A stretch of DNA of 64,000 bases from Epiperipatus broadwayi (taxonomy: Eukaryota > Onychophora > Udeonychophora > Euonychophora > Peripatidae). Location of the stretch: positions 4,523,845 to 4,587,844 of the forward strand of contig JAQFVV010000027.1 in assembly GCA_028023455.1 (NCBI GenBank), read 5' to 3'. Both the position numbers and the translations under genes were made by a program. The notes below the pieces were generated by a model that was given only the letters and a program-made list of their open reading frames with translations, searched no databases and was not told the origin of the DNA. Numbering within the stretch: the first letter of the stretch is position 1; each line of letters begins with the position of its first letter. Positions 22,605 to 32,879 of the stretch are shown one piece after another.

Positions 22605-23325
22605 AATTATATGTTGGACTATTTTCATCATGTAATATTAATTGTTAAACGTCTTCTTTAGAAAAATTCAAGATTTATTTAATATGTTCAAATACATTAA
22701 ACTGATAGCAAAAACACACAAAGTTAGTAAATAACATCATATAATTATGATTTGCGCTAAAGACGCATAAACACACAAAACTGACTTTTTAAAATTCTTA
22801 TATATTAAAACAATAATGTAAGTGAGTGATATTATTCTCCTCTCTTCTTGAAGTGTTGTTGCTGACCAAGGCAGTGAGATTACTAGCGCATAATCAAACC
22901 TGGATCTTTAGATTGATAAATATTGAATTTAAGGTGATTCTCTAATTAGATATTTCATGTAGAATGGTGAAAGCAGCAGGACTTTGATAGATAAGTATGT
23001 TAATTTCCCACTGACTATTGTCTTTAACAGAATAAGTTAGTTAGTTAGAGCCTTACCTTAAACTCAACATTCTTACATCTAAAGATCAGGGTTCATTTTC
23101 CATATCAGTACCATCACTGATCAAGTCAGAAATATCTGAAGAAGAGGAGTGAATAATATTACGGGGGGGGGGGTAGTATTATACACTAATCTGTTTGCTA
23201 TTATTAAAAGTCGAATGTACTTTAAAAGTTTAAATAAAGCTTGATTTTTTTTTTTTTAAAGGCATTTAACAAATAAAATTAGATGGTGGAAATAATCCAA
23301 TATATAATTTCTATTAAAATATTAC
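22605..23325. mobile_element. family B composite fold-back with two inverted tRNA-like segments
   Basis: It begins ATATGTTGGACTATTTTCAT and ends TGGAAATAATCCAATATAT, matching the terminal inverted repeats of the clean MITE at 25588. Inside, one tRNA-like/core segment is inverted (about 22840-22960, with TTGCTGACCAAGGCAGTGAG) and a second is forward (about 23035-23160, with TTAGTTAGAGCCTTACCTTA and GATCAGGGTTCATTTTCC). The forward segment ends CTGAAGA (23136-23142) and a hairpin start, broken by a poly-G run. It thus has head-to-head copies of the SINE-like part between the same termini. Confidence 0.7.
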
Positions 23326-23389
23326 CTTCCCAAACTTTCAGACAAGTTGAACTATATTATTTATTTGTTGTCTACGAAATAAAATGTAT

Positions 23390-23460
23390 CAATGGTTTAA
23401 TATCTATCTGTTCTTGGAATTGAAATGGCCATACACGTTTGCGAGTCATAGCGATGATGA
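23390..23460 (-). repeat. family B core fragment
   Basis: GGAATTGAAATGGCCATACA with CGTTTGCGAG is the complement of the part that normally follows the hairpin in family B (compare 29925-29965). No tRNA-like head is present. Confidence 0.5.
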
Positions 23461-23689
23461 TGATCAATTTAAATATTTATTAAACGTTAACACAAACATA
23501 TATAATTTGTTAAGTGATGGTTGTTATTTTTTTTTTGGCCAAGTTGAGAAATAATTTATTTACATATGTTGACTCAAATACCTAGGATACCTGCTTAATT
23601 ATTTTTCAAGATTAAGTACTCCACTAATCTTGGATCAGTTTATTTATATATAGTAATATAATTTCGAAATGCCGAATGTTGATAGCTAT

Positions 23690-24060
23690 TAATCAGTGCT
23701 AAGAAGCCCCCCTCTCTCCAGTTGCCTATCTTATTACCGCTGCACGCAGTCCAAAATAGAAATCATGTGAAATAAGTCCGTGTCGAATTCCGCAGTAAAT
23801 AAAGCGCGACCACCATCTCTGATAAGGTAGCGCACATCTAGCCCTGTCACTCGGAACAACAAAAGTTTGAAGTCCCGCTACAATAACATTATCGCTTTCT
23901 AAATTAAGACGGACGTAAATGTAGTGATTGAGGCGCCAGGCCGCCATGGATAAATAATTCCCGACCGTTTTATCAAGAAAGGGAAACAATTACTGAGAAT
24001 AAGTTTAATTAATCTGTTGATGTCACGGCTATTTTTACAGCGGAAGTTTTAATTCCGATA
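23690..24060. promoter_or_regulatory. CpG-rich, GC-richer island; possible promoter, exon or conserved element
   Basis: About 20 CpG dinucleotides fall in about 370 bases, in a window where CpG is otherwise rare and most DNA is over 65% AT. No repeat family seen elsewhere in the window matches it. On the minus strand a frame of 87 codons (23726-23989) starts MFPFLDKTVGNYLSMAAWRL and contains a Cys/Trp-bearing stretch, but I recognise no domain and see no splice-site pattern I would trust. Candidates are a CpG-type promoter, a first exon or a conserved noncoding element. The role is unproven. Confidence 0.4.
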
Positions 24061-25587
24061 AGCATTTATTTAAATTTACTTCTTTTTCCCCCAGAGTTAA
24101 TGAGAAGGAATTGCAAATAATCACAAAACTTAATTATGTCTTGCCATCAAAATAGCGCCGATTTTTTAAATAAAGAAACCTAAAAAATTTGATGTAAAGC
24201 TTGTATTGGGGGGTAGGGGTAGTAACAGACTAAATAAAAGTTATCTAAAATCATGGTTCATTAATGAATTATTCCTTGATTATAGTTTGTCTGAATACAT
24301 CAATCTTTTAAAACATATATATGTAACACCGACAGCTATATCCGCTTGCAAATGAGTATTGACTAACCCAATTTCAAGAAATAAATGAATAAAATGATAA
24401 ATCATAATAAAAAAATATTAGAGTTGAATTTTGCCATGATTTTGTAAATCAATAATCAATAAACCACAAATACATCCACATACAGAATCTACTGGAACAT
24501 TATCACGTTTATTTTGATAGTTTGCGATGTCTAACCTTTAATTTCTGCAGCAAACTTTTCTTAATCAATTATTTCAAATTTTGCCTAATTATAGATCTTC
24601 AATTTTCCACCATATCTACCTGATAAAAATAATCAATCTTCATAACGCAAACGGTTGCCCATCCTCGCGAAAACTATACTCAAGTTCAGCATAAACTTTA
24701 ACCCTTACTGTGAATTTGATGTATACGTATATGCTACTCTTGCGTAATTATATACTTCACACTTTATTAATGAAGTATCACTTTACTTATTAGATTTAAA
24801 ATAAAAAACCATAAGTGTGCAACATGGCATTGATTGATTACATTTTTTATGGTTATCCAGTATGTAGACATGTATGCTATATCCTCGATTCAAAACATGA
24901 AATAAATATCTTCACTTAATTATAGATCTTTTTTTTTTTTAATTCTATTCAATGTTCTCTATTTCTTTTTAAAATTAATCTATATATTTTTTTCTTTAGC
25001 AAATCTTTTTTTTTTCTGTCTCATTATTTTCTCTTTTCATTCTACATCATTCAACTATTCAAATTTTCTGCTCTAAAAATATAATTGTTTCTATTTCATT
25101 TTTTCCCCTCCATAAATACCTTTAAACAGATCGTTTGAATTAAATTTTTGTCCACTATTAATATTTCTAAGTTACTACTTAACATAATTTCACTCCTTGT
25201 ATATTTTCATCTTTTCGGGGATTTTTTTATCAATTTTTTTATTTTTTAATTATCAAGGTTTCTTCTCCAATTTCATATTTGAATCTTGCGAATCGATTTA
25301 TAGAGAGATAAGCAAGTAGATTATGTGAATGGGTAGATAGGTTAGAGTTGGTGAAGATAGATAAATAGACTGATAGTTAAAATAATTAGATTATTAAAAA
25401 AATAGATATTAGAAGCAGACAGATAAATAAATGATTGATGAACAACAAACAGACAAAAAAAAATGCGTTGTATATATTATTAAAGATGATTTACAATCTT
25501 TAATCACTTGAAAAAAATTGAATTGTAAAATAATAAAACTTGTAAAACTACCCTGCTATTTCCTGAAGGTTTGGGATGATGGTGTTC
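24061..25587. other. unassigned, apparently single-copy sequence
   Basis: I see no copy of any of the window's repeat families here. It starts with scattered CpG-containing patches (24150, 24340, 24640-24730) and becomes strongly T-rich from 24920 to 25270. Because it adjoins the CpG-rich island it may be part of the same low-repeat interval. Confidence 0.45.
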
Positions 25588-25922
25588 TAGTTGTATTTTT
25601 ATATTGGACTATTTCCACCACCTAATATGTAATTCCAAATACATTTAAATGTTAGTAATAGCACATCAAACAGGTTAGTGTAATATGTACATTGTTTCGA
25701 GATGTATTATTTTCCCTCTTGTTCAGGTGTTGCTGGTCTGACCAATGACAGTATTAGCATGGGATTCGAACCTAGACCCTTAGATTCTTGAGTATTGAAT
25801 TTTTAAGGTAAACCTCTAACCAACTGAGCCATCCTGGAATATTTAAATAAAGTTAAATTTTTTTAAAGACATTCAATACACATATTAGAAGATGGAAATA
25901 GTCCAATATAAAAATACAACTA
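25588..25922 (-). mobile_element. family B MITE carrying a tRNA-like promoter and hairpin core
   Basis: The ends are clean: TAGTTGTATTTTTATATTGG at the left and CCAATATAAAAATACAACTA at the right, inverted repeats of about 45-50 bp with imperfections. The terminal TA could be a TA target duplication of Tc1/mariner type. On the minus strand a tRNA-like head starts at 25834: GGATGGCTCAGTTGGTTAGA (A box) and GGTTCGAATCCC (B box, 25761-25772). Then comes a core with TCAGACCAGCAAC, CTGAACA (25720-25726), a degenerate hairpin and GAAAC (25694-25698). It is 335 bp with no protein. A DNA-transposon end pair enclosing a SINE is the simplest description; which part is the mobile unit is open. Confidence 0.8.
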
Positions 25923-26954
25923 CACTATTTGATAATCTAGAGGTTTATGTTAGTCCAGGAAGACAAGAAGCAACCCAGTAGTCACTATGTGCTAAATTTA
26001 GAAATATTTATTTCCAATATATCTATAAACTTGGAGTTAGATTTACATCTCTAGAACTAGGAATTTTCTTTTAGTTTGAAATATTGAAGCAGATTTATCA
26101 AGTTAAAAATGATCATTTAATTGTCTGATAAAAACGTCAAACTTTTTTTATTCTTCTAGATCTGAAAGGATTAAAACCGGAGACAAACAGATAGTTATTT
26201 AACTTACAAAAGAGTGTTGTTATAAAACTGTATAAGTAATAGTAATTATAAAAGTTGTGCTTTATAATTTTTATTCTAAAATTAAGTTTTATAAATATCA
26301 GAAATATTTATTTATTTTTTAAAAATGTTATTATTGTTATAATATTTTAATACAATTTAATCTTAGAAGTATTTTTATTTTTAAATTATTATTAAGTGAC
26401 TTAACACGAATTTTCTTGTCATCAAAATTTAAAACTCTATTAAATATTTTAATCTTCAATGACTTCCGACCGAACGAAGAAAATTTTAAAATATTATTTT
26501 AAAATGAAGTTAGAATATAATTTTAAAATATCGATCGACACGGTAAATTACTTTTCCCTTATTATTATAAATTTCCTCATAAACATTAATAATAAATATG
26601 TTTAAAATGATTAAAAAAATATTTCTATTATATTTTGTTTTAAAGTATTACTATTATTTATAGATTTTGTAATACTGTATGCGTTTATAATGGCATTTTA
26701 TTAATATCAGTAGTTAACATTTTAAAACCCTATATAAGATTTAAATATCGTTGTCAGCTATTCAAAATTCAAATCTATACAGTATCCGCTATAATTAATC
26801 ATATGAGTAGTTCTTCTAGAAGCGATATGACGTTCGAATCACAAGTTGGATTTAACTGACCAAACATTTTTTTACTTGTCTCATTTGAGATTTCATTTTA
26901 GAATCTTTATCATGTTATTTAGCAAATTCTTATATTCTTACCACTTTTACATCA
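25923..26954. other. unassigned AT-rich sequence
   Basis: About 1 kb of strongly AT-rich DNA without recognisable genes. A short GC-richer patch (CTTCCGACCGAACGAAG) is at about 26463. Confidence 0.5.
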
Positions 26955-27355
26955 TCTACTGTAAGCTTTATTCATCAATAAATGCCAGATAGTAACGTTT
27001 AATAAATACTTATCCAGTGCTATCTTATTCAAATATCCCCAGATTACCCTGGGTGCAGTTTGATGCAGGAGTAGAATATCTGCCTTGGACTCAGGAAGTC
27101 CCAGGTTTGATTCTGGTCTTTGTATGTCTGGCAACAACCAATAAAGCCATTAGCCTTTTTATCCCCAGATTAGGCTCTAGCTTATAGATTTTATCAATGA
27201 GAAGCTTTTTGAATTTTTTAAACAGTGTACATGGGACTTTGTGGATTTAATGCATCTTTTAGCCATTTTTTCTTTTTCTTATAATCTGAAGGTACCAACC
27301 CAAACTGAAAAACTTGTTACTGTTTTCAATTTAATCTTATTAGTCTGCAGAGTTA
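26955..27355 (+). mobile_element. old family A copy interrupted by a SINE and a scaffold gap
   Basis: Diverged family A blocks (ATAAATGCCAGATAGTAACG, AATATCCCCAGATTA, GGCTCTAGCTTATAGATTTT, GTGGATTTAATGCATC) continue on both sides of the SINE at 27047-27159. The copy runs into the gap at 27356, so its far end is unknown. Confidence 0.7.
27034..27172 (+). mobile_element. tRNA-derived SINE with perfect 13-bp target-site duplication
   Basis: The SINE (27047-27159) is flanked by TATCCCCAGATTA at 27034-27046 and again at 27160-27172. Inside, CAGTTTGATGCAGGAGTAGA is A-box-like and CCCAGGTTTGATTCTGG carries the B box, followed by TTTGTATGTCTGGCA and a short T-rich end. The duplicated target is part of a family A element, so the SINE inserted later by target-primed reverse transcription. 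The head differs from those of families B, C and V. Confidence 0.9.
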
Positions 27356-27855
27356 NNNNNNNNNNNNNNNNNNNNNNNNNNNNNNNNNNNNNNNNNNNNN
27401 NNNNNNNNNNNNNNNNNNNNNNNNNNNNNNNNNNNNNNNNNNNNNNNNNNNNNNNNNNNNNNNNNNNNNNNNNNNNNNNNNNNNNNNNNNNNNNNNNNNN
27501 NNNNNNNNNNNNNNNNNNNNNNNNNNNNNNNNNNNNNNNNNNNNNNNNNNNNNNNNNNNNNNNNNNNNNNNNNNNNNNNNNNNNNNNNNNNNNNNNNNNN
27601 NNNNNNNNNNNNNNNNNNNNNNNNNNNNNNNNNNNNNNNNNNNNNNNNNNNNNNNNNNNNNNNNNNNNNNNNNNNNNNNNNNNNNNNNNNNNNNNNNNNN
27701 NNNNNNNNNNNNNNNNNNNNNNNNNNNNNNNNNNNNNNNNNNNNNNNNNNNNNNNNNNNNNNNNNNNNNNNNNNNNNNNNNNNNNNNNNNNNNNNNNNNN
27801 NNNNNNNNNNNNNNNNNNNNNNNNNNNNNNNNNNNNNNNNNNNNNNNNNNNNNNN
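27356..27855. other. assembly gap, 500 N
   Basis: Exactly 500 undetermined bases, a typical fixed-size scaffold placeholder, so the true distance is unknown. The long open frame that spans it (27241-27918) is an artefact. Confidence 0.99.
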
Positions 27856-27904
27856 AAAAAATTCTGGACGATATTATATTTGTCTAAAGGTTTGCAAAGA
27901 TGGC

Positions 27905-28045
27905 ATTGGAGTTATTAATTATTTAGAGGATTATTTCCATTTAATATTAAATGTCTTTAAAAGATTCAAAATTTATTTAACCTTTTCAAATACATTCAAA
28001 TGTTAATAAGTGAATATCCATTAGTATGTAATAATATATCCATTT
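27905..28045 (+). repeat. family B terminal fragment
   Basis: GAGGATTATTTCCATTTAAT, ATTCAAAATTTATTTAACC and TCAAATACATTCAAATGTTA match the left end of the family B composites at 22605 and 49410-50060. The tRNA-like part is missing. Confidence 0.55.
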
Positions 28046-28059
28046 CATCTATTCATTTA

Positions 28060-29650
28060 GATTTGAAGAGATATCCAGATTAATGAAGTCAAAGCAATTC
28101 TTTGTAATCTTAAGACTGGTAAGTCTGCAGATCCTGATAAAATATCTGGAGAAGTTGTAAAATGTGGTAGTTCTTTCAAAAAATATTGGACTTTTTTTTA
28201 TAAATATGCAGACCCATAAAGATATGCCATCTGATCTTAAGAATGCATTTATTGTTCCAATTTTTAAAAACAAAGAAAAGTGAAAAGATTGTGTAAAATT
28301 TCATTATTATCCACTACAGCAAAAACTACTTTCAAGGATTTTATTGAACAGTTTGCTTCCAGTTATAGGTGAATGGTTACTAGAAACTAAGTGTGGTTTT
28401 ATGGAAGCAAAAAGCATTATAGATTTGACTTTTGTTTCCAGGCAAGTGCAAGAAAAATGTTGGGAACAAAGTAATAAATTATATATTGCTTTTATTGATT
28501 TGGTCAAGGCTTTGATTCAGTTAATAGGATAGGTCCTTGGCATTGTTTGACATTAATTGGTTGTTCACAGAAATGTATTTGTATTATACAACATTTACAT
28601 GATAGAATAAGAGAATACTATAGATGTAAAATCTGAAGCAGCTGAAATGGGAAAATTGGTATTAAATGAGAATGTGTACTTGTTCCAATTTTGTTTTCAA
28701 TTTTTATGACAGTGATTTTTGGAATTGTTTATAGATGGTTTAATCAAATAGGTATCAAGATACAATACAGGTCTGATAGTGGAATTTTTAATCTGAAATA
28801 TCAATTAAAAACAAAAACAATAATTTCATCTACTTGGATTCTGGATTTACAGTATGCTGATGATCATAGTATTTTTGCCAGTTCAAAAGATGATTTACAG
28901 AATATTCTTAAATGTTTTAAATGCAACTTATAAATATCTCGATTTATTAATTAATGTTTAAAAATTCAATGTTTTATCGGCCAGATACAAAAGGAAAATT
29001 CCCAACAACTTTCAGCTTGGATGCTATTTGAGAATGTAAACTACATTAAATATTTTTGTAGATTTTTTAAGTAGAAGATAGATATTGAGATCTAACACAG
29101 ATTCCAATATGCTGTTGTTGCTTTTAACAAGTTAAAAGATTATGGATTCCATCATAAAGAAATAATTACTGCAACTAAGCTGTACATAAAGCTGTTATTT
29201 TAATTAATATATTATATGGATGTGAAACATGGACACTCTATCAGTGCAATATAAAGAGGTTAAAAAAGTTTCACTTAATGATGCTTTCAAAATTTTAAAA
29301 TACAAATGGAAAGATCATAAACCCAATTAATTATGTTCTTCAGCTTTCTGGAGATGATACTATACAGTCCACTATTGTAAAATCACACATCCATTGGATT
29401 GGACATAAAAAGTGAATAAATGATGTAAGATTTTCTATAAGAGTATTTTATAGTGAACTTGAGCATACGTTATGTGGGATAGATTGACATTGTCTACATT
29501 ATAAGGATGATCTCAAGGATATTTTAAAGAACTGCAATATAAATTGTTTCCATTGGGAAGATATGGCAGAGAAAGAATACATTGGAAAGCTACAATTAGA
29601 TATGCTATTGAAATATTTCAGAAGGACAAATTTTCTGCTGAGGAAAGTAA
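28060..29650 (+). pseudogene. non-LTR retrotransposon (LINE) reverse transcriptase, degenerate
   Basis: Conserved blocks occur in the correct order across several frames. INEVKAILCNLKTGKSADPD and KISGEVVKCG (about 28080-28165) are the early RT block. NAFIVPIFKNK (about 28240) and LLNSLLPVIGEW (28340-28380) follow. GPWHCLTLIGCSQKCI (about 28535-28580), VLVPILFSIFM (about 28677), GIKIQYRSDSGIFNLKYQ and the intact catalytic YADD in DLQYADDHSIFASS (YADD 28853-28864) come next. Then CETWTLYQCNIKRLKKFH (about 29221-29275), SHIHWIGHKK (about 29385) and LKNCNINCFHWEDMAEKE (about 29530-29580). The series fits a LINE RT plus C-terminal region; the exact clade is uncertain. No endonuclease domain is visible; its place would be in or beyond the gap. 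The copy at 18800-21745 is the same family. Confidence 0.85.
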
Positions 29651-29782
29651 AAGTCAACATTGTTGTTTTTTTCCATGTGTCAAAGCATTGGCCGGGAAGC
29701 GAATCCGTGAACCTGGGACAACTGCTTGTAAAGCTGCTGTGCTGACCACTTGGCTACCATTGCTTGACAAGTCAACATTGTT
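29651..29782 (-). mobile_element. family V SINE with perfect 14-bp target-site duplication
   Basis: AAGTCAACATTGTT stands at 29651-29664 and 29769-29782. Between them, on the minus strand, is a tRNA-like head with GGTAGCCAAGTGGTCAGCAC (A box), the loop TTTACAA in an anticodon-like stem (which would give UAC), and GGATTCGCTTCCCGGCC (B-box region). The tail reads GCTTTGACACATGGAAAAAA. It lies in the C-terminal part of a LINE, and is therefore younger than that LINE. Family V copies also occur at 38418, 42778 and 47040. Confidence 0.92.
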
Positions 29783-29914
29783 AAGCATTAAGTAAACAGA
29801 AAAATGTACCAGCATTTTTTATATGTGGACATATTTGTGTTTCACAAATTGGCTTGCATAGTCACCACAAAACATATCTTCACAGTAGTTTTTTCTCTCT
29901 TTTTCTCTTCTTTT

Positions 29915-30020
29915 TTTTGTTTGTTTGTTTTAGAATTGGAATGACCATACCCATTTTTGAGAGATATTATTCTCATGTTCAGGTGTTGCTGGCTTAGTCA
30001 GTGACAGTATTACAGCATTT
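29915..30020 (-). repeat. family B core fragment
   Basis: On the minus strand ACTGACTAAGCCAGCAACAC, CTGAACA, a GAGA/TCTC hairpin and a changed GAAA box (CAAAAATG) are followed by GGTATGGTCATTCCAATTC. The tRNA-like head is cut off. Confidence 0.6.
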
Positions 30021-31919
30021 TTGATTAGATTTCTGTGCTATTATCTTTCTGAATACTATTTTATAAGATACCCATTGCTTTTGCTTTTTCATAGATAATT
30101 GTGAAAAAAATTGGCAAAGACACTTACACCTTCATGTGGTCCAATGAAAATATTCTTATTTTAGTAAGAGAATCCGAATCTTTAAAGTTTAATTTAAAAT
30201 AATCATTGAGAAATTCATGACCCTAGATTAATAGGGTAGTACTTATTCACCTAAATTTATTATCTCTTGTACTCAGTTAGCAGTTTATCTGTGTTTTTAT
30301 TATGCTGTAAAATATTCTTCTGCTCAAAACCATGGTCTTCACTAACACAGGCAAAAACCAGAAACATGTTGGTTTGGAGATGGAAATTTTATAGCAATAT
30401 ACTATCTGGTATATCAAGCTTATAATACAGGACTCCACGTAATTGTTTTTGTAATAAAGAAACCATCCATATTTCAGTCTTAAACTAATATATATAATTC
30501 ATTTGATTTGTAACTTATAATATCCCATGTACAACATTACTGTCATGTTCAATTTTAATGTTTTATCATTTCATGGAAATTACTTCCCCATTACTTACTG
30601 ATTTAATAAATAGTCCATTAATTTTTGAATTCTTTTCTTTTAGCAGAGGCTAAATTTTTACTTAGTCTATTTGTTAGAAATTTGTTGACCATAATCCTTA
30701 TTCATAATAATCATATCACTGAATATTCTCCTTAGAAATATTTTGCAGGCAGAATTCATAAGAAATGATTTTTAATAAACTTGCAAATCCAATTTTACTT
30801 TTCATTTATCAATGCCCATTTATCTATTCTGACAAAAGGACTCAGCTGCAAAATTAGTTCTGAGTAATGTATTTGGAACGAGAGAGTTCTGTGATATGAC
30901 TTTAATCTTAAATATTAATATTCCTGCAGTAGTTCAAACTATTTACATGTTATAGAAATAGAAATTATTCGTAATATTACTTTACTTATCATAATATTGC
31001 TTCCTGAAAAGTTATCTAAAAAGACTAGAGGTATTATTTTCTATTGCAGGTACAAACAGAGCGAATAAATTAATATGATAAATTCAGGGACTTTTCTATG
31101 AAATGAGTTTATATTCTTAGGCTTACATATTTGATATTTTTATGCTTATTAACATAGTTAGGCTTTATTTTATCTAACGGCACAACATCTATTCTTTGCA
31201 CTATTAGTTTTAATTTTTAACTATTTTGTTTTTAAATTTTTACTTTCCATGTGTCTGTTTGTAGAATATTACTAATCCCATTTACTTAAATGACCTTGAG
31301 TAATATATATAATATTTTATTAAACAAACCTCTTAAAACAGTATTAGAGAATACTACCAGAAAACTACAGGAGCATTGATAAAATAAGTAGACAATAGAG
31401 GGCATTGCCATAGACCAGTTTCCAATTAATTGGCTTTATTTCATTACAGGAACTACATATTTATTTCCCAGTTGCCCATCTTTGTCATTTCTTTGTCATT
31501 TCTCTTAGCTCTGAGATCATGATGTGATTTTGCTCAAAGAAAAGTATTTTACATATTTTCTATCAAATGGTGTAATTTTTAAAGTACTAAGAATACTGTA
31601 AAATTTTACTGTTATTGTTGTTTCTATTTGCTGTTCTTCATTATGGTTATTCTACATTGTCCAGTACTCATATCACAGTTGCATCAGGCATTTTAGATAT
31701 AGTGATATCATCATGCAAAAGTTATGCTACAAAATATCATATATCATTTGCTTTTTGTATTCAGATTGTATTGCTTGACACTTTTTATAACAAATGATTA
31801 TACTGTGTTTCTAAATGCACTTTTAAACCATAACTGTCTTTGTGGCATTTACTACATTATTACTAGCAACAACTTCATATGATCTTTCATGTGCTTACAC
31901 ATATGCTTCCAAGAGTATG
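30021..31919. other. unassigned AT-rich stretch
   Basis: About 1.9 kb without a recognisable gene. A weak family A echo (CCAGAAACATGTTGGTTTGG, ATAGCAATATACTATCTGG) is seen at about 30355-30415. The rest looks like old, eroded DNA. Confidence 0.5.
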
Positions 31920-32370
31920 CATCAGGTATGAATTGATTAATCAATGCACCCCAGATGGTATAGAGCTATAAAATATCCAACTTCAGATCAGTTTCTGGCT
32001 ATTGCTTTTTTTAGTACAGATTAGGATTGAAATCTGGAATTAATGGACTACTCATTCTGCAGAGACCTTTTAACTACTTTATATCTTTCATGGTAATAAC
32101 CCAAAATTTTTAAAAAACTATAAATATGAATGAGAATTATCTTGGTTTAGAACCTTAAGCTGTTTTTATAACTTCAGATTATTAGATAAAACAGTATGTA
32201 GAAGTAGAGCTAATCTCTAGATGCTTAAATATATTAATTTCAATTTTAAATTCCAGTCTTTATTGATGAAGAATACAAAGGCTAGAAATTGGTCTGAAAA
32301 TGGGAATTTTACACCACTAAATCATTTGGAGTCCATTGATAACTCAAATTTATGATAGATGGCTTTTGAA
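31920..32370. mobile_element. old family A fold-back
   Basis: A diverged left half (TTAATCAATGCACCCCAGA, AAAATATCCAACTTCAGATC, AGTTTCTGGC) and inverted right half (GGCTAGAAATTGGTCTGAAA, TCATTTGGAGTCCATTGATA, GATAGATGGC) can still be paired. It is much older than the copies near 13-20 kb. Confidence 0.6.
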
Positions 32371-32879
32371 TTATTTATTAGATTATAGGATCTTTTAAAT
32401 AAAATCATGAAGATATTGTTGCATTGTTATTATTATTGCTACTTCTACTACTACTACTACTACTAGCTTACTATTAGATGCTTGTCAGATAATATTGTTT
32501 TGATGACTTCTTGAATGACCTTTCTTTTCTATGGTCTATCTATTATTTTGATTCTGAAATACATTTATTTTATTTCTTCACAAATCTTTCTGAGAATTAT
32601 GCATTCATAATCAGTTTTATCATCTGATTATATAATAGGAATGAATCAATTCAATCAAAAGTTCATCTTCTGCTCTATTGAGAATATTTTAGTTCATTGT
32701 TCTTTGCATCTAGTTCAAAACTATCAATCTATTCTCTACTATTTTTCTTCATAGAGAGTTACAGGATGTGTGACAGCTTGTAGATAAATGCTGAATAACA
32801 TTCAATGAAATAAGAGAAATAATATGTATTTATGATCTTTACAAAAACAAGAAATATTCAAATACCTTTATCAGTTAGA
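32371..32879. other. unassigned sequence with short (CTA)n
   Basis: AT-rich DNA with a TAC/CTA trinucleotide run at about 32437-32465. No gene seen. Confidence 0.5.

Noticed and set aside
23726-23989. A definite host coding exon
   Set aside because: The frame is open, but there is no recognisable domain, splice pattern or second exon. The CpG-rich block is reported instead with low functional confidence.
27241-27918. 225-codon open frame
   Set aside because: Most of it is the 500-N gap; the real sequence on either side is from different repeats.
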